This document shows positions 12,251 to 24,424 of a DNA stretch of 64,000 bases, one piece after another. The notes under the pieces were generated by a model. The model saw only the letters and a list, made by a program, of their open reading frames with translations. It ran no database searches and was not told the origin of the DNA. Source of the DNA: Paralvinella palmiformis (lineage: Eukaryota; Annelida; Polychaeta; Terebellida; Alvinellidae); the NCBI GenBank assembly GCA_025642065.1, contig JAODUP010000118.1, positions 310,001 through 374,000 of the forward strand, written 5' to 3'. A program made the position numbers and the translations under genes. How positions within the stretch are numbered: position 1 is the first letter of the stretch; each line of letters starts with the position of its first letter.

Positions 12251-12890
12251 ACCCTATATACTCTCCTATAAGACACACTTTTCATACTCCTAAATCGAGT
12301 GTGTCTTATACACGGGTCGTACTAAAAGGGAAAGTAATATTTGGCATAATTTAGGTGAATATACAATAATATTGTTTTTCATTGTGGATGTTGGACCACC
12401 CATCCTGAACCGATATAGCAGTCTTACCACTAACACTGTCCCTCATATCCTGTGTGAGCTGGTCATGTACATTATCCAACAGTATTTCACTGATAGCTTT
12501 ACATCTTGGTGGTGTGTAGCCTGGTCGGAGCAGCTGGATCACTCTGCAAAAACTGGGGATGTTCTGTCATAGAGAACATCTTTGCAATCTCAATGTCAAG
12601 CACAGACTTGGCTGTACCTGACGTTTTTGCGATATGGCTGCTGATATCCGATTGGCTGGACACAATATGTTTCTTCCGTGGACAGGCTGTTAGGTGGTGG
12701 TGATCTGGGCATTTTCTCATCTTTTTGTCATTCTCTCTGCATGTGGTGCTTGTTGGTGACCACATGGCTTGCACTTAGCATGAACCTTGCCATCTACTAT
12801 CACTCTAAGAAAATATTCCCAGATGGGATGGGCAGATCTACCACCCTTGAACATGACTGGTTACTGTGCTATGCTGTAATACCTTAATAT
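12251..12890 (-). pseudogene. hAT transposase relic with BED zinc finger
   Basis: The minus strand encodes a BED-finger-like start near 12740-12880 (PIWEYFLRVIVDGKVHAKC, then CG) and an IEIAKMFSMTEHPQFL block. It continues with LLRPGYTPPRCKAISEILL and VSGKTAISVQDGWSN, typical of the first third of hAT transposases. Frameshifts separate the blocks and the catalytic C-terminus is absent. The terminus near 12251 (CCCTATATACTCTCCTATAAG) resembles those of the element at 27843-28586. It sits inside the LINE relic. Confidence 0.75.
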
Positions 12891-13756
12891 TTATGAAAAA
12901 TACTGGTCTTAGAATGTATTACATTATGACTCAAGGTCTATTTTCCCCCACCTTATATCTACTTTGGTTGTAATAAAGCCACCCATGAAACTAACCATGT
13001 GTAACTATTATTTAATGTGAAAACTATAAGATGGATTAATAGAATCAGATTAGCAGATATCTTGAGCTCTTGTCACATATACACAGGCACCAATCCAAGA
13101 GCTCTAAAAATAAATAGCAGATCAATCAAGTCAATTGATTTTGGCTACAAACAACCGCAGTGTATGATTACCACAATATCAAAATATGCTTTTAACAGTT
13201 TATGACAATATCATGTCATAAACCTGTTTACAACATGATGTCATAAACCCTGGATTAATCCATGGTTTTTTACATTGTGTCATAAGCTTGCCAACCCTAA
13301 CTTGTCTCTAATTATTGCTTGCATAATTTTACCAATAACTGATGTTAGGCTTACTGGTCTATAATTTTCTTGGGGTATTTTTTATCCTTTCTTGTTGATC
13401 GGTGTTATGTGGGCATCCTTCCATGCTTCTGGTAGTGTACCTTCCATAATTGACTTATTGAATATTACCTATATGCAGAGGCAGCTTTATTGCGCTGGAC
13501 AGTTCCTTTAATATCTATGGATCGAATCCATCTGGACCTGCTGACATTCAACTTGTTTAGTTTCTTCTCAACCAGATCAGGAGGAGTAATTATTATATCT
13601 CTTGAGTGTAACACTGCTATCACTCATTCATAATAGGTATTCTCTCTGTGTCTTCCCTGGTGAATATGCTAGGAAGTAATTCTTTATAATTTCTGCTTTT
13701 TCATGATCATCACTAGTGAGGCTGCCATCTTCGTTCTGTGTGTTACCAAGGCTTGC

Positions 13757-13925
13757 AGAGTTGTTTGATTTAAATCATTGATAAATCAATGATTCACTGC
13801 AAAAAATCATGCATTTTGATTTTTTATTATGTTTCATTTGATTTTATAATTATTGTATTTATTGTTATTGTAACAAGTCATACTAATTATGTGTTAGAAA
13901 ATGTTGTCGTTTAAAAAAATCAATT
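13757..13925. mobile_element. MITE inserted in LINE, copy 1
   Basis: AT-rich element starting AGAGTTGTTTGATTTAAATC and ending TTTAAAAAAATCAATTG. Related copies: 17468-17820 (itself split by a SINE) and about 33975-34100. The LINE frame resumes on both sides, so the insertion is later than the LINE. A 5-bp TTGCA appears near both ends. Confidence 0.6.
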
Positions 13926-14299
13926 GTTTAAAAAATCTGATTGTTTTTGCAATCCTGAAGGCCTGTGTTGTTTTTTAGTTAGGACTTGCCATCTTTTGGG
14001 TTTTTCTTCAGGCTGCCTCCACTTCCATTCAAAATCTCTACACAAGTTTCTTGTCAGGGTAGTGAATTCATTTTTCTCTGTAGTTGCACGGATATAATCA
14101 ATACGATCCCCAGTAAGCCAATATTGTTTCCATGCCAATTACTATTTATTAGCATTGCCATAATTGTGACCGTCATAATGATAAAACATGGGATACTAAT
14201 TCAAAAGTTAACGTCAATAACGGTTTCTTTTTGTCTTCAAGTAAAAAGCTTCTTAATCTTTTCACAAGCTATATTTCAGTCGGATCATATAAACAGATG

Positions 14300-15275
14300 A
14301 TTTACCCAATTTACCAATTCACCCACTGTCCATAGAAATATAATGCATTATACAAGGTATCCACATTTCCTGGAAAATAACAAATTCACTTTCCAGGTCC
14401 TGGAAATGTCCTAACATTTACAAAATCAGGAAATGTCCTGGAAAAAATATTGCCTGTGAAGAGATTCACTTAGAACCAAAAAGCATGTGAAAAAAATATT
14501 ATGCCTTCGATTTCAGAAGAAAAAGAGTTTTAATTTAAATAAAAGTGGGTGGAACAGACAGCTAGAAGGGCTAACAAGGAGGAGGCTGTACCATAAAAAT
14601 GTCAATAATTTATCTTACATTTAATAAATATGATATGTGTTTTGCACATTTCTTGATATATTTATTACCTTTAAATCTTTAAATAATATTTCTTTGGCTG
14701 TGGGAACCGTGATTATAGCACACAGTGGTGAACATCACTAATTAAGCCACTAACTGTCTTGCTTAATTGCCACAATATGATACAGGCTGCCTTTATAACA
14801 AGATCACATCTGGACATACTTATGATATGGAGAAACGGCCCATGTATTCATAAGCATACTAATGTGCTAACATTCCATTTAAATCCATTTTCTTACAATT
14901 GGCATTGTTTGAATATTTTGGAAATATACATTCAGCAACAACACACATCATGTAATGGCATGACTATAATCCGGAAATATATAGGATAATAATAATATAA
15001 GCAACAAATACAGTTTATAAACTCACTCCAAATTTGGATTGGGTTGAAACCCCGGTCATATTGCAGTTTTGTGTAAAACCTTGTGTAATTGTGAAAGTAA
15101 TCACTCTTACGATAACATTTATAATGTAATTGATTATGGTTTCATTGCATCTGGAAATTACAATTACTTGAGATTGTGTAATCAATTATAATTACCCCAT
15201 GACTGGTTTATTAATAATTTCTATTGTTATTGGGTTTCACATGTGATAATCATGAATGCATACATGCCTGAAGAC
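14300..15275. other. Repeat-derived intergenic stretch
   Basis: No coding exon was seen. About 14890-15207 is a diverged right part of the hAT family at 16361-17254: it shares the landmarks CAATTGGCATTGTTTGAAT and ATGTAATGGCATGACTATA, then the TAATC-rich end. Repeated CCTGGAAA words lie near 14365-14440. Confidence 0.45.
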
Positions 15276-16608
15276 CATGATGTTCAGGTGATACATACAG
15301 TAGTATAACACGGTGGTAGGGGTCCACAACCAGTCGACTGCGTTATAGGTGGACCACGCAGTGAGACAGAGCACTAGCTGGGTCAGGTTAATAATAGGGA
15401 GTCTATGTCTTCACCAGTTTTATTTCCTCTTAAACTGTAGGATCTATGGCCCTTTCTGGAAAATGGGTGTTTCATGAAATGGGGACGGATTTATTTAGAC
15501 TACTTAGCAGGTTAGGGATTATTTGCTCTAAATCATCTTAGTAGTTAGTTGCATTGGCCCTAGTTACTAAGACTGCTCATGCTTGATTTTATTCCAGCTT
15601 CCTGTGATTTTGTTCCTTTAACTATTTGTCAGAATTAGTAACAGTCCACTGTAGTAATAAGGCTGGTGAATTCATCTCCCCAGCCTGATTGAATACAGTA
15701 AAGCAGAGCAGAACTGGACATGTAATTGTCATAGACATTTCAACCTCTGCAGTTACAGAATCTTGCCTTATTCATGTTATTTTATAAGTAGTCTCTATCT
15801 ATTGAGGGTGTGCAGGATCTTCCTTTATTTAGTTGGATAAAGACAACTTAAAAATATGTTTGATGGGATGTTATACGTGTGTTACAAGTGGTAATAGACC
15901 ATTTATTTAATGTTTGCAATCATATTTATTGTTATCAAATTAACAGTTTATATACAAATTTAAAAACAAAATTTTAGTTTTATTAAAATCATTTATATAA
16001 TTATAACTATTTAAAAGTCAAAAACAGATAATACGTAGATCTCTACAATTGCATTATGGCACTGAAATATCCGACCAAATATTTTTTAAACTAAAAAATA
16101 TGCAGGCATCATTATCCATTCTATCAGATGACTTAGCCCCTACATTGAGAGGCTGTAGTAGTTGACATCCTGGCACAATTTGTGGCCAACAAAGAGCTTC
16201 ATTGACACATTAGGCATAAATCTAGATCAGACCAGGCACATTTATTAGCTGTATGTTAGAACTTTATCAATGATCACTTTACAGTGAAGGAACGTTTCAG
16301 AGATGTGACTGCTGCAGACACCTAAACTGTAAGTTCACATGTAAATAAACTGCAGCCTATCAGGGTTGGGGCAATTACGGGACCAAGATAATTGATTACG
16401 ATTACTTGAGAATACCATGATTATGATTATGTAATCATGGTATGATCATGGTTTTAATGTATAAAATTAGAACACAAACATGAACGATTCTTCCGTGTTT
16501 AAATGTTGCTTTGTAAGAACCAGACACACTTTCTGGTATGTTCTTGAAATGAAAACGTACCATCGTGTTATAACGGGGGTCTACTGTATGTATCACCTGA
16601 ACATCATG
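15276..16608. repeat. Perfect 28-bp inverted repeat pair 1.3 kb apart
   Basis: 15276-15303 and 16581-16608 are exact reverse complements (core TTCAGGTGATACATACAGTA). Toward the inside both continue imperfectly into TATAACACG-G-TGG. The right arm lies inside the hAT element 16361-17254, so the left arm may be a piece of another copy in opposite orientation. The 1.05 kb before that element shows no gene. Confidence 0.7.
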
Positions 16609-17254
16609 TGATAGAATAACTTCTGAAACATAGTTTGAGATGAGTGCAAACTGAGATTAGTGCAAACAATGTCAATGGAATTGTTTGAATATATATATTT
16701 AGTAATGAAATGCATCATGCATGGCGTGACTATAGCCAGGTAAGATCTATATAATAAATGCTTATGTTCATTATCGCATGCAGTAATTTAATTGGCTGCT
16801 TGTCATCTGACTGCTAGCTAATCGGGATCTTTTGCAGCTGGAGTTAAACTGACGGTGTCAGAAAGAAGCCATGTATGATTGCTAACTGTGTGACTAGCTT
16901 GGGCTTAACTGTGTGAAAACAACACAAGTTAATCTGAAATGCCTGTTTATACCACTTATAATAGCGGCAACATCCGAAGCAGTATTTCAACACATTTTCC
17001 TTTCATGTTTATAGAACAAATAAACTGACAAATCATCATGTGTATAAACATGACAGCAGTCTGTCAGTGCATAAATCAGCGCTATCCCTGGCATGATATG
17101 ACATGGTAAATAATCAAAAACCTTGTTTAATTGTGAAAGTAATCGCTGAATACGATTACATTTACAATGTAATCGATTGCCATTACATTGCATCTGGAAA
17201 TGGCAATTACAATTACTTGAGATCATATAATCGATTACGATTACTCCAACCCTG
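16361..17254. mobile_element. Complete hAT-type non-autonomous element, 894 bp
   Basis: It begins CAGGGTTGGGGCAATTACGG and ends TAATCGATTACGATTACTCC plus AACCCTG, forming imperfect terminal inverted repeats. It is flanked by a perfect 8-bp target duplication CAGCCTAT (16353-16360 and 17255-17262). CAGGG termini with an 8-bp duplication are diagnostic of hAT. No transposase is encoded. Confidence 0.88.
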
Positions 17255-17498
17255 CAGCCTATTATTGATTATTATTATTATTGCTTTCTGTCTTACTACA
17301 ACAATGAATATTGTTGTTTCTTCAACACATTCTAATTGTATTTGTGAAAGATAACATTAATAGTGCAATAGTTAAAATGAATGTCCAACTCTGGAAATCT
17401 GATATATGAACTTAATTACAAGATCGTGCTGTTATATTTTAAAACCAAGCACACCTGATTTTAAATAGAGTTGTTTGATTTAATTATTGATTTAAGTC

Positions 17499-17680
17499 AC
17501 CGCCTCTATGGCCTAGTGGGTAAGAGCGTGGGACTATCTTACTCATGATCATGCTGTGCAGGAGGTCAGAGGTTCGAATCCTGGCTGTGACCCTACCGAA
17601 TATGCCGTCTATTGTAACCTCTAAATTTATTTAGAATTAGTCCATGTGGTGAAGCAGTAAATTACAGATTATTATCATAA
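17499..17680 (+). mobile_element. tRNA-derived SINE, family 1, inside a MITE
   Basis: The head CCGCCTCTATGGCCTAGTGG continues GTAAGAGCG (A-box region). The B box is GGTTCGAATCC. The body is TTAGAATTAGTCCATGTGGT, then GAAGCAGTAAATTACAGA. It interrupts a MITE whose halves are at 17468-17498 and about 17690-17820. Confidence 0.82.
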
Positions 17681-17689
17681 AAACATAAA

Positions 17690-19790
17690 TTTTGACTTTT
17701 ATTATGTTTTATTGATTTGTTTTGTGACTACCCATAATTTGATTTTATGATTATTGGTTTTATTTTTATTGATTATTTTATGAATTAACTTGCAGTACAA
17801 AAATATGGAATGTTATTTAAAATCAATTGTTATCAGGTTTTTCAACTTTCTAACTGAATACAGTACAATGAAGCCAAAAGCATTTCTCGGAGCAGTTATA
17901 TATTTTTGTAAGTTAGATGTTTCATACCTGTATTCTTCTATATATATAACACACAGTTTTTTTCTAATCTTTTTCCTCGTTTGTTCTGGGGTGTGCCGGC
18001 CGCATTATACACCATAACAAATTTTTACAAAAACCAAGTACCCTTTGACTTTGATCGTACCTTTTCTCATGCAGTTTTATTTTATAAAATATTTGATTAA
18101 ATTTTTACTGATACTGTATATGTGTTTCGTCTATTTCTGAAATTTCTGTGTATTCCACAGTTTGTACAAAGCCACATGTGTGTTTATTCTGTGTTTTATG
18201 TCGTTAATTGAAAGCCTGTCCATGTAAATATTGGGAGGGGGGGGTGTCTAACATGGGTGTTGCACATGTAAAGTGAGTGATATCAATGTTCTACTGATGA
18301 GCCACACACAGACCTCAGGCAGATACATTTCAAATGTATCTAGATAAGTTACAGTTACATTTTGAAAAATTGACAAATATATCTAGATACATTGAAAAAA
18401 GTATCTAGATACAATGTATTTAGATACAAAATGTAACCGCCCCAGGTCTGGCCACACATAGACATTCCCATTTTGGTGACATAGCTTTCATTAAGAAAGC
18501 ACCCTCCCTCGGCTTTCCTCCCTCTTTCCGTCCATGATTATCGCCCAAATTTCTTGCGACGTAGATCCATTTACTACTCGTTTGGCAACAGATCAGTTTG
18601 TTTTGTGGAAATAAATATATTTAAGTTTTTAACATCCAGCTGCAGATTTTCCTGGTTTCTCCTGTTTGTTAAACACAGACATTTTCTGGTCAAAAGGAGG
18701 TGCACGTTATATACAAATGCACGCAATACACGCAAGAATACAGTATATCTTTCTAACTCTCATATGTAACATGTAGCATCATACACTTGTAAAATAATTA
18801 ATAGACCGATACTGGCAAAATGCATTGCATCAGTTACTTCGTATTACCCAGAGACTTAGAATAGTATTTCCAAAGGATTTAACACAATATTTATCAGGAT
18901 ATAACCCAGTGATTGAGCAGACCGATCTTTCCAGATGAATGACACAGCTAAGCCTTCATTATTCTTAGTCTTGGTGGATTTTTTAGCATAGGTTTCAAAG
19001 GATTACCTAAATAAATGTTAATAGATTTATTTTCTGAAGGGCAGTTTGCAAGTTTTGGAAATATTATTTTTGCTTGTACCTGGAAACCAATCATATATGT
19101 ATCACTTATATATTATTAAATAATTTTTTTATTACTTTAGATTATTAACATCATTGACATTTCCACGTAGTAACCATTGCATGAACGGCTGATTCAGAAA
19201 GTGAAACAATTCACTTTCAATACAAGATATCATGCATAAATACCAATGTTACAGTAATAGGAGTCAGCCATTGAATTATAATCTATGTGATCATTGATTT
19301 AATCCAGTCACATCGTCATGTCAGATGCGAAGGTTCTACAAAAATAAGTTTGAATTAGACAGGCCGGACCATGACACAGCCATGCAAATCGCGGTGATTG
19401 TTACTTAGTTTGGTGGCATATATCTATTTGATGAAGTCTTTGTCATTCCTATTAAATGCAAAATTATGATCTAGAGATCACATACCCTTAATGGACTATA
19501 AATAAAATCCAAATATAACTGGTAAATAGCCTAAATACAGGTTTTCAGTAAGATATTTATCAGCCACTACACGTGTAAATCTCCATGCAACACAATGATT
19601 CTTAGACTTCTAACCCGAGACCGTAGTAGTGTGAAATTCAGCCACAGTGGCGTCAGTGGTAAATTGATTGGTCTATTTGTAACCAATGTTTGTGTAGTTT
19701 GGGGATCTATCCCAGGCTGTCGTTTACTGAGCACAGCCTCTGGAAGTAGAATAAATAAAAAGGATATTTTATATAATAACTGATTTTAGT
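17690..19790. other. AT-rich intergenic stretch
   Basis: It contains the second half of a MITE to about 17820, the short hAT MITE at 18309-18450 and otherwise unassigned AT-rich sequence. Small ORFs here have no recognisable domains. Confidence 0.45.
18309..18450. mobile_element. Complete 142-bp hAT-type MITE
   Basis: Starts CAGACCTCAGGCAGATACAT and ends ATGTAACCGCCCCAGGTCTG, giving a CAGACCT inverted repeat. A perfect 8-bp target duplication GCCACACA flanks it (18301-18308 and 18451-18458). The interior is repeats of GTATCTAGATAC and cannot code. Confidence 0.88.
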
Positions 19791-19794
19791 GGAA

Positions 19795-20290
19795 GATGTA
19801 TGGATCTTTCTTAAGTAAAGGGAGAATAATGTCTGGGATGATGGTGGCCTTTCCGATGAGGAGTGCGGCAATGTTGTGGTCAGTCTAGCTGTGTTGCTGA
19901 AGGGTTAATTGGTCCTTTAGTCGTTGTCGGCAGGTGGGATCAGCTGGGCAGTTTATTAGGTAGTGGATTGGGGTAAAGTTTTGTTGGCAGTGAGGGCATA
20001 TTGTGTTATGACGGTTATTTATTCCGTATTTTTTGTAAAAACCCAAAAACGTAGTAGGCGGAGCTGGGTGTCTTTTAGGTGGGAATTGGCCGGAAACTGT
20101 GGTCTTGTCATACCATTTCTGGAGAGGGGATGTATTTTCCGTTGCTATGCGACGGAGTTGTTGGGAGAAATGACTTTTTATAAGGTAACAAGACTCCAAT
20201 CACGTTTGCTCAGCATGGAGGACTTCATTTAAATGGTGGCGATATTGGCCTGTCTGTCAGCGTGTTCGTTTCTGTCAAGGTCGACAAATT
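19795..20290 (-). pseudogene. LINE relic: end of RNase H domain and C-terminal zinc-finger-like tail
   Basis: On the minus strand, YKFVDLDRNEHADRQANIAT resembles the last RNase H motif (GNE-x-AD-x-LA) of non-LTR retrotransposons. A stop follows, then a frame through KWYDKTT to CPHCQQNFTPIHYLINCP, a Cys2-His-Cys tail typical of RNase-H-bearing LINEs. After a frameshift it ends around ALLIGKATIIPDIILPLL. Non-functional. Confidence 0.7.
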
Positions 20291-21106
20291 TGTAACCAAG
20301 ATTGAATCATCTGTTTATATAAGGGAGAAATGTCCATACTTGTGTTTGTACAATGATGCCCTATGGAATTGCCCTTTGGACATATGTTCCAGATGTGATA
20401 AGTACGAAGGCTAAACAAAGAACTCAATCAATCACTGCTTGCTTAATGATATAGTTATTTGCAGTTAATAACTAATTTAAATGTTTGATCAAAATGAAAA
20501 CTATTGTACATAAAACAAGATGGAGGTCAGTATTGAAGCACTATTGAATTTCGTTTCAAATTATTGGTAAAGTGTCTTTGGTGATAAAGGGTCCTTTATC
20601 AATTATCAGTGGTGAAGTGTCTTAGATGGTTGAGTGTCCATAAAATAACAGTCTTCAAGCATTTTCCCACGTTCTTGGCCCAGTTGACAGCTGAAATGAC
20701 TTCACATATTCACAATCAATCAAAAATGTATAACACAAGGTTCAGTTGGCGGATGAAATGCCTTCAGTTATTAATCATCAATTCACTGTCTATAACATGA
20801 GTTGTATTTTTATTGCTCAAGTAGATGGAGTATTGTTTTATAAACTTCTAATTTGGAATGAAGTTGATCATTATGCTCATCTACAGTTATTACATAGAAC
20901 CAAAGCATATTAAGTTCACTTAGTGACATTCAGCTGGAGTGGAGTTCAGTTGTCTGAACTGAAAGTCAGTCAAAATCACCTAATACCATTTTTAGCCCCT
21001 TAAAATTTGACAGATATTTCAAATTATAAAATGTAAAGACGATGAATAGGCCTTTAAAATATCTCCGTTCTGATTATCAGTAGTATAAGGCAGATGCCAA
21101 TTTCTT

Positions 21107-21265
21107 TGAGTACTTTGTCCCATATTATTTGGAGACTTTGTCCTACATTGTTTGGTGAAGTTGTCCCACTTTATTTCGAGACTTTGTTCCACACTGTTTG
21201 GAGCATTGTTCACAAATTGTTTGATGACTTTGACCTACATTGTTTGGAGACTGCCTCACAGTATC
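21107..21265 (+). repeat. Degenerate 23-24-bp minisatellite, about seven units
   Basis: Units resemble GAGACTTTGTCCTACATTGT followed by TTG, repeated in direct orientation about seven times with roughly 20-35 percent divergence. Because the period is not a multiple of three, the ORFs across it shift phase between units; they are incidental. Confidence 0.75.
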
Positions 21266-22491
21266 TGGATATTTCCATTCACGTTGTTTTAAGAGTTTGC
21301 TCCAGTCCATGGATGGCTGTGTTTCTTTTCCTATCCAGTACTGAACTGGATCCTTGTTGGGCATTAAGAGCTCAATGAAACTATCCCATATTGGCATGGC
21401 ATATGATGTTCTATGCAGTAGTGATTATTTGAAGTGAGCGCTCATTCTTGTTTAGCTTCAGCGTTGGTCTAACGTGGATCAGACATGGTCATGGGGAAAT
21501 ATACAATTTAGGCTTCTGTCTCTTGGTACAACATTACTTTGGCATGCTTCTTTTAGAACAGATAGAAGAATGTACAGAAGAAGCATGACGGGTTATGAAT
21601 ATCTTCCAGCCAGTAGGATTGACATACTTTGAATCACATCATCCGTGCAGGCATTTTCTGATCCCAGAAATGTTTTTCATCGCTTTTAAATATTTGGGCA
21701 GAATACATGCACACACATGGACAATAAATAAAAATCAACATGATCTGTCAATCAATTAGTCAATCAATCAATCATTCAATATTGTGTCAGTCCTTTCCAT
21801 GAAGCTCATCACCGTTTCTCCACTAATTATGATGATAATCAGAATCATCAGATGTTACCCCCTTGGTTCCCATCTTTGTTCCTGTATGATGACTATTACT
21901 CGTCCTACTCAGGATGCCGATTAGCCGTTGTCGCAGTACCGAGTTGTTTCATTTGTGTGGCCACTGTAGGAGTAAACGGTTATTGCAGGTGGATGATGAT
22001 TGTTTTTAGAATAATTTGTGGCTATTAATAATGTCTGGTTTTTGATTATTTTCAGAATTCATAAACTTCTAGACAAACTAGTAAAGCTTAACCTGCTGTG
22101 TAATAAAAAATATACTGAAGTACCGCCACCTAGGGGAAATCTTTGCAGCTACATCTACTGATATGGTATGCATATTTCCATCCTTGTAACATTTATCACC
22201 TTCTTTTCTGATGTACATTTTATTGGCACGATGTTGTACACATAAGTAACATAAAATGCATTCTAAATGAAAAATAGTCTGTTGCCCTGATTTTATAAAT
22301 GTAATCAAGTTTGGTAATTTTCATTTTGTATTATAATTCAATTTAAAATCAAATTAAAACAGAACCAGGGTATATTATCATGATCAGTATAGACTAAGAG
22401 GGGAAAGGTTTTCCTGACTAGAAGTTTCTAAATCAATACTAAGGCAATACTATCTCTCTCCGTGCAGTGAGTGATTTATTAACTGTTATAG

Positions 22492-22493
<2 letters not shown>

Positions 22494-22528
<35 letters not shown>
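22494..22528 (+). repeat. (GT)n microsatellite
   Basis: About 17 uninterrupted GT units in intergenic DNA. Confidence 0.95.
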
Positions 22529-22530
<2 letters not shown>

Positions 22531-23071
22531 TATAGCACAATATTTTCTGTATAATCAATATGGTACATCAAAACCTCCAATGCAATCCTACTACAGGGTC
22601 TCCAAGAAGTCTCCAAGGAGTCTCCTTTATAACTTTAAAATGGTGGAATTTTAAAGATATTTAATTGTCCTGAAGATCAACTTCCAAACATACTGGTAAT
22701 GCTTTCAGCCAAAATGTGACAAATGGTGGGAGTGCATGGCCAGTAAAAGTACTATATAGTATAACCATTAGATTAACACCCATATGTGGTTTGGACTCGA
22801 GTGTTAGCTACTCAGGTATACTTAATTCATTCAGGCATCATCTATGACAATCATCACATTACAAGGCGCCTCTCCCCTGCCAGATACATTTCATAAACCA
22901 TGGCTAAGGTGCTACAAGTTGATACAAGTTGCCAATCTGCTACCACCGGTAGTTGATACATGTTGCAAATCTACCAGTTATGTGTTTAGGATGTCACAAC
23001 TGTCTCTTGTTTATCAGTCTTCAGAGAAGCAATTAACTGGCTCTATCATAATTAAGAGGGATTTCAATATA

Positions 23072-23862
23072 CCGTAGGTCCCGGCCATTAAGCGGAGACT
23101 TTGAGTCAGTATTTTTACCCTTATTTTTGGAGGTCAGCTTAATGGCCGGTGCTATTTCAGTGTCAAGAAATTCAGTAATCGGGAGAAGAAATTTCGGATT
23201 GTTAGCAGCCGTCTAGACTCTAGATCTAGTCCTAGATGCAAACAGACATCAATCGTTATTTTGATCTTAACTCATGCAGTCATGGAGTCAAAATAGAAGT
23301 GAAACAAGTTAATGATAATAATACATGGCTTTTTAACAAAAATCAATAGTTATATGTAGAATTATCTGATTTTTGTAATTATTGATAAACGTTGTTGGAC
23401 TCAGTAGCGCATTTCACGATTTTCAATTTGAAGGCAGCGTTGGTAACAAGACAACTCTTACCCAAGACATTCTGAACCCAAGGGCGTCGTATCTCATTTG
23501 TTTGACAGCATAGACATAGATCTACTATAGAAGAACATATTTACCATTGTTGTAATAATATAGGATTTTTGAAAAAAAATTAAAAATTAAGTTTAAATAA
23601 AAACAATTACTTCTGTAATTTTAGTATTGTTTTGCAATGCAGTCTTGTCTTTCAAATACTTTTCATTGTTCCCATTGTTTACAAGCGCAATGTTCGATGT
23701 CGTTTCTTTGCTATTTCATGTGTTAAAAACGTTTGATATTATCTAAAAATACTGCAGGGATAAGTTAAGATTTTTAGGTTGGCCTAGTGGATGGTACTAC
23801 CATAAATCGTGATATTTTAGGCCTAAAATACGAAATAGGCTAAATGGCCGAGAGCTACAGTG
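23072..23862. mobile_element. Pogo/Tigger-like non-autonomous element, full-length
   Basis: The left end is CCGTAGGTCCCGGCCATTAA. The right end is the inverse of CACTGTAGCTCTCGGCCATT. TA dinucleotides flank both sides (23070-23071 and 23863-23864), as expected for the Tc1/mariner-pogo superfamily. A truncated relative is at 11400-12005. About 790 bases, no transposase. Confidence 0.8.
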
Positions 23863-24424
23863 TATTCTGTAAGTGAAGCAATTCAACTAGATCATTGCAC
23901 TTATTTTAAAACACTAATTAAATAGGGTAATTTAAGTAACACATTAATTTATTCCAATGAATCAGTTCCACATTATACTTCATGAAATTATAGTTCATGA
24001 AATTGGCATGTGATGTAAACAGGTTAGCCTCCAATCGATGGACAACCCAAGTTAATCTACATCAGTGGCAACTACTAATATCTTTATATAATAAGTATCT
24101 TTCAGCTGAATCATCCTCACAAGCAGTTTTGTAATCAGATTACACAACACCCAGTAGTATTAATTTAATTATATTCTACTTTTTAGAGCTTCACTGTTTT
24201 TTACCATAATATTTCCTAATTATTGTCTTCTTATTATGCATTATATATTTGTAGGATGTTCTAGCTAGAGTATATTAATGTAATATTACAGTGTGATAAT
24301 TTATCATTATGTTGTTTTGGTAATAGTTTGCCTGGATCTGTATTAATAGTAATAAAATAATAGCTTTGTAACACAGTATATATATATATATATGATTAGC
24401 TTATCTGATGTTTTCTATTTTTAG

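Larger units (their letters stand above)
11020..14140 (-). mobile_element. CR1/L2-like LINE relic broken by nested insertions
   Basis: Three minus-strand pieces belong to one non-LTR retrotransposon ORF. About 13926-14140 is the endonuclease-RT linker (around GDRIDYIRATTEKNEF and TTLTRNL). About 13300-13755 is the start of the reverse transcriptase (EDGSLTSDDHEKAEI; EGTLPEAWKDAHITPI; ENYRPVSLTSVIGK). About 11020-11350 is the C-terminal part (KCQMGFNEAKCNVLHL; EEDLGVTIDRDLNFHRHV). A MITE, a hAT relic and a pogo-like element separate them. The central RT palm with the catalytic Asp pair is missing, and frameshifts and stops occur throughout, so it is dead. Confidence 0.82.
20300..24424. other. 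Stretch upstream of the first visible GNPNAT1 exon
   Basis: Holds a SINE-like tail near 20345-20430 (CCAGATGTGATAAGTACGAA then GGCTAAACAA), a minisatellite, a GT microsatellite and a pogo-like element. The GNPNAT1 first exon, 5' UTR and start codon may be here, but I could not place them. Confidence 0.45.

Noticed and set aside
13986..14300. 104-codon hydrophobic plus-strand ORF
   Set aside because: Partly antisense to the LINE endonuclease-RT linker; hydrophobicity follows from AT richness.
17500..17600. Possible functional tRNA gene
   Set aside because: A/B-box-like elements are present, but the cloverleaf is incomplete and the sequence continues into a SINE body.
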